64,000 nt of DNA from Rapana venosa (GCA_028751875.1 CM054140.1:10366881-10430880); one strand, 5' to 3'; counted from the first letter of the stretch, positions 20,849-33,039 are shown. Notes: generated from the letters alone by a model not told the origin. Numbers and translations: made by a program.

Positions 20849-23800
20849 TCAAGAATCTACGGCCGTCAACCCTTTCACAACAGTGTCCAGCTTCTCCGTG
20901 AACTGTTCAAAGGAAAATAACTCTTGCACCCTCCTCTTTCCTTTCTCCCCCATCCTCCTCACCAAAGCGGGATCTTCCGCAAACTTCCTCATGGCCTTGG
21001 CAAAAGCTTCAGGCTCGGGCGGACACAAGAATCCCGTCTCTCCATCAGCAACCGTCTCCAACGGTCCACCGCTGGCAACCGCTACCACAGGACGTTGCAT
21101 GCACATGGCTTCAATAGGGACAATGCCGAAGTGCTCTTTGTCTGGCGTGTACAGTAAGCAGGAGCAAGTATGGAGAAGGGAGAGTTTCTGAGCGTCCGAG
21201 AAAGAGCGAAGGAAAGTGACGTTGTTCTCTAGGTTGCTGTCTGTCACCAGCTGTTTGAGTTCCTGGTAATGCTCCACATTTTCTCGCACTCTGTCGTCAT
21301 ACCCTCCTGCCATCACCAGATGTCCGCTGGTTTCTCCGCCCGAAGCAGCCCTGAAAACATATCAGTGTTCTGGGGTTGTTGTTTTGTGTGTGTATGATTG
21401 CCGAGTTCCTCAAAGCAATATTTCAAAATCAGGTTTAGGCTTTGTGAATCAGCACACATGCATGCCTTTGCAGTTTCGCACACACACAGCCACTGACACA
21501 CACACAAACACAACACACATAAACTTGAAATAAAAGTTTTACTTTAACTTTGACACACACAGAATTAAAATGTGTGCCCACTTCACTACCCCAAAAGATC
21601 CTTTGAAAGTGACTATTAGCCAAGGTCCTGTATGCCAATGCATGCAGCACATCTTGCTCACATGTTAAAACCTGTTTCACCTTTTGAAAGAGTAGGCCAC
21701 TGTGTGCCAGTGGGAACGGTTGACAACATTTGAAAAATAGCACGAGCACAGGGGCTGGAGGTAAAACAGCACAGGAGTGCTTATCTCTTATCCATGAAAT
21801 CAAAGAATAAAAATTAATAACATAAAATGATATAAAATAAGACAGAATATTACAAAATCTTAAAACTTGCATTGAATGTAACAAAAAATACGCTTGTATA
21901 AATATTCACATATCATTTCATTCATCCACCCATCCATTCCACCCTCTACTCACCCATCCATCCAACAGCACCCCCCCCCCCCTCCAATTCCATCCATTCA
22001 CTTATCCTTAGCAGACGTACCAAAAGCTTTAATGGCCAGAGCCAGATTCTTCTTCCTCTCATAGCGGTTGATGGACAAGAAGACCAGTCTTTCTCCACTG
22101 GGCACCAAGTCATCCCCTGCAGGTTCTACCGCTTTCTGGAAGGCCGAAAAATCAGGGATCGGGTACAACACTTCTGGCGCCACATGTTGCAGCGATTTGA
22201 ACGTCTGGTGAAATATCCCCGCTGAAAAATTGGAAGAAAAAAAAAATCATGCATGTGTGTGGACAGACACATGCACACACCCACACACACATGTGCATGC
22301 ATGCTCACACCCACCCACACACACATGCACACACAAGAGGTACCTCTTGATCAATGCCGGCATTACATTTATATTGGAAAAAAAAAGGTTTGAAAAAAAC
22401 AAACAACCTACCTTTCAAGCAAATAAATGCTAAAAATGAAACAACTCACTAACCAAACAAACAATCCCCCCCCCCCCCCCTAAAAAAAACAACAACAAAC
22501 CAAACCAAAACAATAAAACAAAAGCAACCCTCCCCCCAAAAAAAACAACAAACAAAAAACCAAACCCAACCAACAAAAAAACCAAACCAAAAGTAAACAA
22601 AAACAATAACAAAAACAACTACACAACACCCCCTAAAACCACACACACTGAAAAAATGATCGGGATATTATACCTGTGAATTTACTGTTAACCAGAACGC
22701 AGTCGGCCATGCCAGTGGTGCGCTCCTCCAGCCAATCAATGGGGGCACGGTAGAAGCGTTTGAGGGCGGTGGTTCGAGCCGTCAGCAGCAGGTCAGGGAA
22801 ATGGCAGTAGAAGAGAACGTTGCGTCCTGACCTCTTCAACACTGGAATACATGCTGATATCTGGCAGACAGATTGATGAAATAAATAGAGACGTGTAACG
22901 GGCAGGTGTATGTGTGTGAATGTTGTGTGTGTGTGAATGTTGTGTGTGTGTGAATGTTGTGTGTGTGTGCATGTTGTGTGTGTGTGAATGTTGTGTGTGT
23001 GTGAATATTGTGTGTTGTGTGCGTGGTGTGTGTATGTGTGTTTGAGTATATCTATGCATACACTTCAAGTATACCCTTATCTGAATATACTTCTGATCAG
23101 TAAACCTAAGTAGAAAAAAAAATCAAACAAACAAACAAAAAGTAGGAAAAAAAAAGCTACATGTGACTCTAGTATTCAATGTGGAAAAAGGTGGAGGTCT
23201 TTTTCTTGCTTTTTTCTTTTTTTTCTTCAATGAATTGTGTGTGAATAAATTAAACATTTAAAATTAAAATTTTTTTTTACAGACTTGGAATAACACATTT
23301 ACAAGACACTAGTGCAGGGGTAGCATATTTAAAATTTCAAATGAAACTGGGACATGTGAAAGCCCATTTTGGGGGGATATCTTTGTTCCTTGGCTAGACC
23401 TCTGAGGTTGACCAATGACAAGATTTTTGCATATGCGACCATTGCCTCCCCCCCCCCCCCCCCCCCCCCCCAGCACCATTTAAGTAGCCACATTCCAACT
23501 TTGGGAATGGAAACCCATTCATTACCCAGTTAGTCAATAAGTCAACCAACCAATCATGCAACCCAAATGTAACACAACCAAAGAAACTGTTCAATAATAT
23601 TTTCCCTGTTCTTTGCTAGAGCTCCGGGGTTCACCAATGGTGAGATTTTTGTGTATGCGACCGTTTTTGCCCACCATTAAGATAGACAGCTCTGCATTCT
23701 AACTTCGCCTTCAGGGCTGATGTCTAAACACAACACAAGTGTGTATGCGCTGTTTTACTTTTAAAGTAATATTTTTGTCACCCATTCTTACTAGCAGAAA

Positions 23801-24978
23801 TGGTCTACTCTTCATTCATAGATGAAGGCAGAATGGGTTTTGATACAAGTGCACAAGATCTTCAGTGTGCGTTCACACACAAGACCTTGGTTTATAATCT
23901 CATCTGAAGGACTTTTCGGGGGAGTGGAGTCAGTATTGATGTTAACTCAAGGGGAGAAATCCCCTTCAACAGGTGGTGGCCTGAACCTGGGGTCTATCCC
24001 TGGCCATCAAATCACAGGCGCAACACTCTGACCACTACACTTTCCCATCCCCTATTTGGTAATGATTTATTATTTATATCCAGATCTTTGATAACCTGAT
24101 CACAGAAGATGAGGTCAAAGGAAAGGCCACTGAAGAACACCAGGAAGATGGCAACGTAGATCATGCGGATGTAAGCACACAGTGCTTGGAACCTCCCCAG
24201 TATGCTGCGTGGAAGCCAATCTCCAACAGCCACAACCTGTGAAAAAAAAAAAGTTCAGTCACAGATTCAGTCAGTTTATCTGTATCTTGATTTTAAAAAA
24301 AAGAAGTTATTGTTGTCCTGGTGTTGCATGTGTATTTTATCTGGCTGTGTCACACACACACACACACACACACCACACACACATACATATATTCGTCTAA
24401 TATCACTTTGAGTGAACAGACGTATAATCAAAGCAACAACAACACACACTACTAGAACTACCTTTATTACTGCCCCCAATTATGTGTTGTGTGTGTGAAG
24501 TCAAGTCAAATTTTTATTTCCAGATGGCACATTGAATAAGCAATTGATGCATTTGCTTTTTTTCATCAAGCCATCTATCTAAGAACAAATTTCTTAATGA
24601 TTATACTGAAATACTACATATTTGCAACCTTTACCAATAAATTGAACCAGTTTGTGTGTGTGTGTGAGTGCTGTGTGTGAGTGCTCTGTCACGTGTGTGT
24701 GTGTGTGTGTGTGTGTGTGAATTTGCTCGATTGAACTGAAAACAATTAAAAACAAAATATTTGTACTTTACAAAAGATTTTTTTTAATGTTATGCATCAA
24801 AAGATGGTACCTCAAGTGTGCCATCACGGGTTTCCTGAAAGCAGTGAGAAGGATCGTGGTGGGCAGTGAAAAATGTTACAGAGTGCCCTCGAGATTTCAG
24901 TGCCAGGCCAGCATCAACCACAGCGCGTTCCGCCCCACCGATCCCTAGATCAGGGTGGATAAAGACAACTTTGACCAT
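20849..24978 (-). CDS. ALG2: ALG2 alpha-1,3/1,6-mannosyltransferase, five coding exons
   Basis: ALG2 is an ER glycosyltransferase (GT4 family) that adds the second and third mannoses to the dolichol-linked N-glycan precursor on the cytosolic face. Coding exons on the minus strand: 24978-24811, 24236-24096, 22860-22674, 22221-22002 and 21350-20849. Their lengths (168, 141, 187, 220, 502) join in phase to a 405-aa protein, close to the usual ~415 aa. Visible motifs: N-terminal [11 protein letters not shown] (residues 8-18), GDWLPR and CDQ in exon 2, [10 protein letters not shown] and RAPIDWLEE in exon 3, [10 protein letters not shown] (about 215-224) in exon 4, and AGGYDDR, FLRSFSD and EHFGIVPIE in exon 5. 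The last supplies the GT4 E-x7-E pair at about E311/E319. All junctions are GT-AG; the exon 4 donor was chosen as AA|GTGAAT because only that keeps the frame into exon 5. Start is ATG 24978 (context AAAAATGG). Introns hold SINE and repeat pieces but no lesion in the coding parts. Confidence 0.95.
21560..21800 (+). repeat. SINE body B fragment in ALG2 intron 4
   Basis: Plus-strand (antisense to ALG2) GCAGCACATCTTGCTCACATG...AGAGTAGGCCACTGTGTGCC...GGGGCTGGAGGTAAAACAGCACAGGAGTGCTTATCTC, which is body B plus hairpin tail T1. The tRNA head is missing. Confidence 0.75.
22910..23045. repeat. TG-rich minisatellite in ALG2 intron 2
   Basis: Repeated GTGTGTGTGTGAATGTTGT units of about 18-19 bp. Confidence 0.9.
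23595..24055 (-). repeat. Composite SINE: head B with tail T2, in ALG2 intron 2
   Basis: Minus-strand order: head GGGGATGGGAAAGTGTAGTGG (24055-24035), body B (GTTAACATCAATACTGACTC ... AGTAGACCATTTCTGC), then tail T2 (TTAATGGTGGGCAAAAACGG ... TCACCATTGGTGAACCCCGG). Its head begins about 40 bp beyond the end of exon 2. A partial T2 tail with a poly-C tract lies beside it at 23385-23490. Confidence 0.8.
24495..24620 (-). repeat. Repeat C in ALG2 intron 1
   Basis: Minus-strand AGATGGCTTGATG ... GCAAATGCATCAATTGCTTATTC ... GGAAATAAAAATTTGACTTGAC. The hairpin loop is slightly expanded here. Confidence 0.75.
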
Positions 24979-25953
24979 TTTTGTTTGGAAGTCTTTTGTC
25001 GTTAGAAATCAGCTCAGAACAAAATCAGCCTGTTCCAGATCCAGCCGGCATTCCGTATTGTGATTGCGTGATACGTGTAGTTCCTCAAGAAGCAGACAAC
25101 AAAAAAGTTTTGTCTTTCCACCCTATTATTCCCAAATAAACAAAATAGCCCCAAACACATTTTCTTTTCCCGATTATCTTAGGCCACGAGATCATATTTA
25201 AAAAAAAAAAAAGTCTCGAACATCGATCCTTTTGTCCCCAGCGTTTCCTGGATAATAAATTCACACAGTTTATTACTAACGGATACCTGCTGCAAGTTGA
25301 ATTTTTGACCGATAGTGTACAGAACGTATTGTATATCAATGTTGAACCGCTCGAATGCTGAACAAAAAAATATACTCTAAGAATACATTGACAAATATCG
25401 TCTTTACGTTTCTTTTTCATTGCCAAAGCCTGTATATTCCATTCATTGCTAGTTTGACACACACAAACTCTCTCTCCCGAGGAGGGGAGTATTTAAAAAA
25501 ATATATTTTTGTTAAATAGTTGATAACGGTTTTCTGTTTGTTTACTACTTATGCACCTACTTATTAACAATATAGACCTCAAAGATGCTAACCCGTATTA
25601 TGATTACTGTGGTTGCAAATTTAGAGGAGTTTTTGTGCGTCAGTTTGTGTAGGTTAGTATCTGTATAGGATAAGAACGTTTACAGCTGCTTTTTTTTTAT
25701 ATAAAGAAAATTAAAGGGAAATGGCTCTTAAAAGGAAGGGTTTAAAGATTCCTCTTTAATTATTGCCGATAATGCTGCTGAATTTATAGAAGAGTTATGT
25801 CTGAATCCGTTATAACTTAACATAAAAAAAAGACGAAAAAGCAATTGGATAGACTGTTAATTTAACACTATCAATTTGATATAACCAGAAGTGAATTGTT
25901 GAACAGGGGAGATAAATCCCAAACTCACCATTTGCAGACAACTTCCAACCAAC
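24979..25953. promoter_or_regulatory. Divergent ALG2/MRPL15 intergenic region
   Basis: 975 bp separate the ALG2 start (24978, minus) from the MRPL15 start (25954, plus). It must contain both 5' UTRs and promoters and is the only region in the gene block nearly free of recognisable repeats. No TATA box with convincing position was identified, and no CpG-dense core stands out. The shared-promoter role is inferred from geometry. Confidence 0.6.
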
Positions 25954-26464
25954 ATGGCTGCTTCGGGCACAAGAGAGAGTGCTCTGAGGCTAATCCGGTC
26001 ATTGCCTCGTGTTGCACTGAATAACATAAAGAGCATACAGCCAAAACTAAGGGTAACTGGTTTTAGCATTACATAGAGATAGCATATATACATTTTTTTG
26101 CTTGTATAATGTTAATTATTATTGCATTTGTCGCATGAAGTCATTCAATGTCATTCTAAATCTAACATTTTCTTCTTCAAGTTCTTCTCGAGTTCTTGAT
26201 AATTTCATATTTGTCTGAAGTTAAAGTATTATTCTTCCATCTTGGCTATCAGAATTTCATTAAGATTGTTATGACTGTCACGCGCACACGCACACAGAGT
26301 TGTAGTTTTATTATTATTGGTTATGGTAATAAATAATAATGCAGTTAGCGTTAGATAATATTGATCAAGTTGTTTTTTGTCCCTAGATATATGGCTTGAT
26401 GGGAAAAAAAGCAAATGCATTGCTTATTCAATGTATCTGGAAATAAAAATTTGACTTGACACAG

Positions 26465-26519
<55 letters not shown>

Positions 26520-26680
26520 GAAACACACACTAAGTCACGTATAATGATAGGTTTGAGACAGGCATGCAGGATGATGCACACATATATACAAGCTTGCATA
26601 CACCCTCATACATGCACACAAGTAATACATTGCACACACACAATACATTGCACACACATACTTCACATACAAACACACAG

Positions 26681-26729
<49 letters not shown>

Positions 26730-28324
26730 GGGGTACGGGATAGCCTAGTGATTAGAACATTGCGCTGGCAATCTGACGACCTGGGTTCGATTCCCATTCA
26801 AGGGGATATTTTCCCCTTGAGTTAACATCAGTGCAGACTCCACTCTCCCGAAAAGTCCTTTGGATGAGACCATAAACCGAGGCCCTGTGTGTTAAATCCT
26901 GTTCTGCTTTTCATAAGAGTAGGCCATTGTGTGCTGGTGGGAACAAATGACAGAATTTACAAAGCCACATACACACAGGGACTGGATGTAAAAAAAGCAC
27001 ATAAGTGCTTATTCCATTATCCTACATATAAATGAATGAATGAATAAATAAATAACAACACACAGAGCTGGGGGGATGGGATAGCCTGGTGGTTAGAGTG
27101 ATGTATTTGCGATCTGCTGACCAGGGTTTGATTCTTGTTCAAGAGGATTTTTCCTCTTGGGTTAACATCAGTGCCGACTCCACTCTCTCTGTGAAAGACT
27201 ATAAACTGAGGTCCCGTGTGCGAATGCGTGCAGAACATCTTGTGCACATGTTAAAACCCATTCCGCTTTTCAGAAGAGTAGGCTATTGTGTGCCCGTGGG
27301 AACAAATGACAATTTACAAAATGGCATACACACGGGGACTGGATATAAAAAAAAAGCACATGAGTGCTTATTCCATTATCCTCAAAATAAAAGAAGAAAA
27401 AGAAGCTGCATTTCAGACACAAGTACTGTAATAAATGGGGAAGGGGATGATTGAGAACAAATATTGGGATAGGCCTTGGTTGATCAACTCAAGGTTTTTG
27501 TACCTTTTTATTATCTAAAGTATAAACGTGAAAGAATGGATGAAACAGTAGGTGAAGTAATTTGTTTGTCCTAACGTTTTATGATTTTCTTTTTTTAATT
27601 CTTAAAACATTCTTTATTTAAATGTGTGTTTGGACGTGAGTGCGCACGCGCGCAGGTGTGTATGAGTATGTGTGTGCGTGTATATGTATATGTGGTAATT
27701 TGTATTTTCAATGTAATACGTTATCGATTTTCCTTTTTTTTTACTGGTTTAATTCAATGATAAAGGATGCAATAACGTAGTATTTCAGTATAATCATTAA
27801 GAAATTTGTTCTTAGATGGCTTGATGAAAAAAAGCAAATGCATTGCTTATTCAATGTACTATCTGGAAATAAAATTTTGACTTGACTTGGAAAGAATTTT
27901 GAACAGGTGACAGGTAAAATGTAAAATTATATTATTTTAGGTATTATTATTTGAATTTACCTATAGATGTATTTTATTTTTCCCACCAACTGCTTAAATT
28001 TTTGTTAATTGTATATTTTCTCCTGCTGAAGATCTTACCCTTCTAGATGAATATTTATAGTTCTACTTCTAAAGATTTTTCTATATCATTATCCTGTACA
28101 AGGCTGATTTTTAAAGAAATAATATTTTGTAAAACTTCCATAAAATGAAAAGAGCAAAACCAAAAAACGTTTATTCTTTAAACATGAAAGTTCAGATGTT
28201 ATATACTATAGTCATGTTTGTTAACCGGACAGTTGATAGTAATATTACTATCCAACTCTGTGTTGAGTCAGTCAGTTGGATGAGATTGATAGAGAGAAAA
28301 TCTGTGGAGAGAGAGAGGGAGAAG

Positions 28325-28355
<31 letters not shown>

Positions 28356-30096
28356 TTGTGACGATGAGTTGAATTATGCTGTACATTGTAAATCATATTT
28401 CATCAATAATACAGAAAGAGAAACGTCGAGGGTTTGCCAAAGGAAAGACCCATGGCCGAGGTCACAAAGGTCAGGGTCAGCACATGACTTTACCTCGGTT
28501 GGGATTTGAAGGGGGCAACACTCCATTTTACCTCGTTGTCCCGAAGGAGCCATACTATAAAAACCATCAGTGAGTTTTTCCGTGTGTGTGTGTGTGTGTT
28601 CATTTTCCAGAAACATCAGCATGGCATAGTTGACCCATGGATAGGTCTAGAAACAATTTCTTCTTTTGCTATTTCCCAGTTTACAGATCAGATCTTTGCA
28701 TTTTAAGATAGCTGCATTCCAATTTTGGGGATACAGTTGAGAATTGAGCCTACAAATTTTTCCAGGACAGTCAGGAGGTATCTCCCTGCACTTTCCGATT
28801 TTCAGCTGTTGTGGGTTCTGTTGACACGCACAAGACTGTTAAGGTCATGGGTCCAGCTGGTGTAGAGTCTCTTCCGAAACACTTTACAGTCTCTTTGATT
28901 TTCTTGTCAAACTGGGAAGAATTAGCATGGCCGGGAATCAAACCCAGAACCTCATGTTTTACTCGTTAGGCAGGTGAATGACAAAACTGTCGTGCCACCC
29001 TCCTGCTTAAGGTTTTGTGAGTGTGTTTTGCTTCATATTGTTTTCTGAATTTCCTGTGTTTCTGCAGTGTAATAGTTAAGTGGATGGATGTGATTTTTCT
29101 CTTTAAAAGGGGAAACAAATCATACAGGGGTTTTTTTAATGGATCTTTTTTAATTAGGTGGATGGATGTGATTTTTCTCTTGAAAAGGGGGGGGAAATCA
29201 TACACTGATACAGTTGTTGTTTTCTTTGAATGGATTTTTTTAAGCTGCTTTTTGTTTCTTTTTTGTTGTTGTGCTGTCATTGCTCAGTAACTTCCCCTCT
29301 TCCTCTGTTTTCTCATTTGTTGACACAAAATACATGTTTTTTTAAAGATAATTATAGATTTTCTTTTTACTGGTATCATGACATTTGTAATTCTTTTTGA
29401 GAAAAGCTAGGTGCCTAAAGTTATGAAATTAGATGTAAAAAATAGAGCCAAGTCATAGGCCTACTAGTTTTATGTGAAGAACAGTGGACACTATAATTGA
29501 CTGGTTAAGACCATTGGACTTCAAATCCATGGGTCGGTGAAGTTGTTGGTTCGAATCTCAGCTGCATCTGGTGAATTAAGGGTAGGGGTTTTTACAATCC
29601 CCCAGGTCAACTCCAAGTGCAGACCTGCCTGAGCCTTAATTCCCTTAGCGTATATATTACGCATGCAGAAGAAGAAATATGCAAGTAAAAGGTTCCGTAA
29701 TTCATGTCAGTATTCTGTGGGTTATGGAAATACGAACATATCCAGCATACATCGCTGAAGTCGGAATGCAGCTACCATCATGATGGGCAAAAAACGGTTG
29801 CACATGGAACATTTCACCATTGTTGAACCTCGGAGCTCTAGCCAAGGAATGAAGACTAGTGAAGAATGTCATGGACCTTTTCCTGGTGTACCTTTCAGCC
29901 TGCGTCGCCAGTACCCACCACTGTCCTTGCTGCAGCTGCAGCGATTGGTTGACCTGGGTCGTGTGGACCCGTCACGTCCCATTGACCTGACCCAGCTGTG
30001 TAACTCTGGCATATATCACATGGACGTGGAGCAGAAACATTTTGGAGTGAACTTGACCGAAGAGGTAAGTCTTGACAGACTTCAAAGAGTGCAGTA

Positions 30097-30171
<75 letters not shown>

Positions 30172-32461
30172 GTATTGTGTAAAAAAAAAATGTATTTCCT
30201 TAACGATTTTTTCCTTTTTTTTTCTTCTTTACTTTTTTTACTTTTTTACTGGTTTAATTTAATGGTAAATGATGCTATAATGTAGTGACTTAGTATAATC
30301 ATTACGAAATTTGTTCTTAGATAGATGGCTTGATGAAAAAAAGCAAATGCATTGCTTATTCAATGTACCATCTGGAAATAAAATTTTGACTTGACTTGAC
30401 TTGACTTGACACACACACTGGCGGCAGCCTTCAGTCTCGGAAGACTACAGAGATGCGCTCTAGATGTTCATTCAGGGACAGCATCAGTTGTGGCTAGCCA
30501 ATCTGACACTGGAATGACAGTCCCTATGGCAGAGGTCACAGATGAAGTCTGACGCTGGTCTGTCTGCCTGGCCTGCAGCCTTCTTGATCTCTTTGCCTCG
30601 TGCTGCTGAGCAAGTGTCTCTTCGAACTTGGAGATATCTTTCTGCAGAGTCTGTCTCCAGGCTGACCGTTCGAGGACTGTTGCTTCCCACTTGTTCTGGT
30701 CGATGTTCGGGGCTTTTAAGTCCCTCTTGCAGCCATGTTTGAATCGCAACTGCGGTCTGCCTGTGGGTGTTTTCCCTGCACAAGTTCTCCGTAGAGGAGG
30801 TCTTTAGGGATTCGTCCATTGTCCATGCGCACGACATGGCCGAGCCAGCTCAAACATGTCTGTTTCAGCAGCGTGTACATGCTGGTGCATCCAGCTCTTT
30901 CCAGGACAGTGTTGTTTGGGACCTTGTCCTGCCAGGTGATGTTAAGGATGCATCGGAGGCAATGCATGTGAAAAGCATTGAGCTGTCGCTCTTGTCTGGC
31001 ACGCAAAGTCCAGGACGCACTGCCATACAGGAGGGTGCTCACGATGCAGGCTCTGTAGATCTGGATCTTTGTGTGCTCACTCAGTTTTTTGTTTGTTTTG
31101 TTTTCAGTTTTGTTTGTTTTGTTTTGTTGTCTTCTTTTCTTTTCTCCATCTATCTTTGTCTCTGCCTTTCATTTTATTTCATGTATCTTGTACCTGCCTG
31201 TATTTTTTTTTTCTACTTATTTTTGATTATACTGTGCATATATTTCATTGTATGCCACAGATTTCTGTGAAATTTGGGCTCCTCTTTTCAGGGATCAATT
31301 TTTAATTTTATTTTTGTTTTGTTTAGCTTATTCTTTCTGTTTGTTTGCCTGCCTGTCTGTCATTTTGGTTTTGTTGTCTTTTCATAAATGAGAGAGAAAG
31401 AAATTGTGTGTGTGTGTGTGTTTGTTTTGTAGCGTATGCCTTTGTTAGGTCTGTTACTGTGTTAGTGACTCTGTGTGAGTGTGTGTGTGTGTGTGGCATG
31501 GCATGCCTGTGTGACTGTGTGTCTCAACTTCTGTTACAAATCAATGGATTCCAGTATAAACAAAGGGAAAAAAACTTGGTATAGGAAACGTTGTTGTTGT
31601 TTTTTTCCTAGTAGGCTGTGTCCTCCTCATAGTCCAGGAGGGATTCAGTTGGTTGCTTGCTGACAGTGATGATAGTTTCCTCTCAAGAGCCTTAAGAACC
31701 CACGGCAACAAGAGAGTGTCCCTGGCTTAATAATTCTTTAGGAAAAAGTCAGTTTCACAAGGAAACTAATTCTCATACAGACTGGAAAGATTTTTGTAGA
31801 TTTTTTAAAGTGGGTGGTGCTGCTCTTGTGGCGATGCATGCTCCTCCAGGAGAGTGGCCCAAATTTCATGCAGAGAAATGTGCATAATTGACTGAAACAC
31901 AAAGTAGTATGCAGTACAGAGCATTACACTACAGTGCAATACGCCACAACATTCTACCTACAGTTAACTCACACACTGCCTGCTGTTTCCACTGTTCAGG
32001 GTGTGGACATCTTTGCTGCCAAAGTGAACTTGGAGGTGCAGTGGACCACTGAACTGGTCATTGCGGCTGTCGAGCGCAACGGCGGCACCATCACAACTCG
32101 CTACTTCGACCCCAGAAGTCTTCACGCCGTCATCAACCCCTTGCAGTTCTTCAGACGCGGCATGGCCATCCCCCGGTGTCGCTTACCTCCTCAGGACGCT
32201 CTGGAGTTCTACAGCAGTGCTGCCACACGAGGCTACCTCGCCAAAGAGGAAGATATTGAAACAGAGCGTCAGAAGCTGGCTCAGAAGTACGGCTACGTTT
32301 TGCCAGACTTGGCGTCAGACCCAGCCGGACCCATGCTGCGTATGCGGAAAGATCCAGGACAGTTGTTTTTCGGGTTGCAGCCAGGCTGGGTGGTGAACCT
32401 GAAAGATAAAGTGGTGTTGAAACCCACGTCCTCTGAGCACACAGAACTGTATTCAGTTTGA
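25954..32461 (+). CDS. MRPL15: MRPL15, mitochondrial ribosomal protein uL15m, four exons
   Basis: Component of the mitochondrial large ribosomal subunit, made in the cytosol and imported. Coding exons: 25954-26052, 28415-28569, 29899-30064 and 32000-32461 (99+155+166+462 = 882 nt, 293 aa plus stop; the human protein is 296 aa). Boundaries are clean: AGG|GTAACT, TACAG|AAAGAG, CA|GTGAGT, TTTCAG|CCTGCG, GAG|GTAAGT and TTCAG|GGTGTG, with phases 0, 2 and 0. The N terminus ([20 protein letters not shown]) is Arg-rich and suits a targeting peptide. Exon 2 has the L15 hallmark [10 protein letters not shown] (about 46-55) and [11 protein letters not shown]. Exon 3 has RRQYPPLSL and [15 protein letters not shown]. 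Exon 4 has VERNGG, YFDPRSL, RKYG-like [20 protein letters not shown] and PGWVVN. Start ATG 25954 lies in good context (CCAACATGG). Introns carry SINEs and an antisense LINE fragment. Confidence 0.96.
26315..26462 (+). repeat. Repeat C with hairpin and TTGAC tail (MRPL15 intron 1)
   Basis: ATGGCTTGATGGG, A run, AAGCAA-ATGCA-TTGCTT hairpin at 26409-26425, then CTGGAAATAAAAATTTGACTTGAC, followed by a CA microsatellite (26465-26514). Confidence 0.85.
26730..27035 (+). repeat. SINE: tRNA head B with hairpin tail T1 (MRPL15 intron 1)
   Basis: tRNA-like head GGGATAGCCTAGTGATTAGAAC with a perfect B box GGTTCGATTCC (26784-26794). Body B runs to GGGAACAAATGAC, then tail T1 GGGACTGGATGTA with the AAGCAC-ATAA-GTGCTT hairpin at 26995-27010 and TTATTCCATTATCC, ending in an ATGA/ATAA run. 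Confidence 0.88.
27065..27395 (+). repeat. SINE: tRNA head B with hairpin tail T1, second copy
   Basis: GGGGGATGGGATAGCCTGGTGGTTAGAGTG head, degenerate B box GGTTTGATTC, body B, GGGGACTGGATATAAAAAAAAAGCACATGAGTGCTT tail. It lies directly after the 26730 copy, in the same orientation. Confidence 0.88.
27740..27892 (+). repeat. Repeat C with hairpin and TTGAC tail (MRPL15 intron 1)
   Basis: TTTACTGGTTTAATTCAATG ... GCTTGATGAAAAAAAGCAAATGCATTGCTTATTC ... GGAAATAAAATTTTGACTTGAC. Confidence 0.85.
28690..29000 (-). repeat. SINE with head F and T2-like tail (MRPL15 intron 2)
   Basis: Minus-strand GGAGGGTGGCACGACAG head near 29000, TGGGTTTGATTCCCGGCC B-box-like segment near 28945, CCCAGTTTGACAAGAAAATC, ending near TTGGAATGCAGCTATCTT (T2). 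Confidence 0.65.
29490..29852 (+). repeat. SINE head A with tail T2, close upstream of MRPL15 exon 3
   Basis: Head CTATAATTGACTGGTTAAGACC with B-box-like GTTGGTTCGAATCTC, central GGTGAATTAAGGGTAGGGG, tail GCAGCTACCATCATGATGGG ... CACCATTGTTGAACCTCGGAGC. The copy ends about 45 bp before exon 3 (29899), so only a short native stretch is left for branch point and pyrimidine tract. Confidence 0.82.
30089..30170. repeat. (CA)n microsatellite
   Basis: CA run of about 75 bp starting 25 bp after the exon 3 donor of MRPL15. Confidence 0.95.
30205..30415 (+). repeat. Repeat C with extended TTGAC tail (MRPL15 intron 3)
   Basis: GGTTTAATTTAATGG ... AGATAGATGGCTTGATGAAAAAAAGCAAATGCATTGC ... GGAAATAAAATTTTGACTTG with four TTGAC units. 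The iterated pentamer is the element's own terminal tail. Confidence 0.85.
30420..31065 (-). mobile_element. LINE ORF2 3' fragment, antisense in MRPL15 intron 3
   Basis: The minus strand encodes the C-terminal part of a non-LTR retrotransposon ORF2 in three frames separated by frameshifts. First: [20 protein letters not shown] ... [22 protein letters not shown] (31042 down to about 30790). Second: [20 protein letters not shown] ... [16 protein letters not shown]. Third: the terminal Cys/His motif [17 protein letters not shown] near 30540-30490. The reverse-transcriptase core is missing, so it is a 5'-truncated dead copy. Confidence 0.85.
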
Positions 32462-33039
32462 GTGGGGTGTCCGCGCTGGTGGGTCTGTGAGGGTTAAAAA
32501 GTGTTGTTCTGTTGGTGTGGTTTTCTGCAGGTTTTATGTGAGCTTGGTATGAGTTTCAGTAAGAGAAATATTGGGGTGTTTTTTGTGTGTGTTTTTTTAA
32601 TTGTATAGAGTGGAAGAAAAGTTGTGTGTTTGAAAGATAAGATTTAGTAATACTTACAGAGTGTGAAATATTGTGAGACTTTGACGAGGTAGTCTGTACT
32701 CGGTGTTTTTTTAAACTAAGCATGAAAAACATGATATGCATGATAACAGCACACGAAAGAAGAGAAAGTAAAGAAAGGGTTACTTCTGTTTGTTGTCTTA
32801 CAGAAAAAAGTGCCCACATTTTGCACTTATTTTTTAACCAGACATGCAAGATAAAACCCTTATAATTACAATAATCTGGCAAGTCTGGTTATTGGAGTTT
32901 TTTGTTTTGTTTTGGGGTGGGTATTCTTTTTGGTAATTAGGTGTTATTACCAAGTTTGGGGAGGCTTGTGTGGCATTCAGTATAATGAAGTTGTATGATT
33001 GTGTGCAAAATTCAATCTATGTTCTATATGTTATTTCAG

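Noticed and set aside
20667..21191. 174-aa plus-strand ORF
   Set aside because: Antisense shadow of ALG2 exon 5, which has clear homology and correct splice phases.
26734..26806. Functional tRNA gene
   Set aside because: A and B boxes are present but the cloverleaf is incomplete and the sequence continues into a SINE body with multiple related copies. The same applies to 36568-36640 and 52000-52050.
30767..31270. 167-aa plus-strand ORF in MRPL15 intron 3
   Set aside because: Its first half is antisense to the LINE fragment and the rest is T-rich intron sequence.
32061..32396. 111-aa plus-strand ORF
   Set aside because: Shifted-frame shadow of MRPL15 exon 4.
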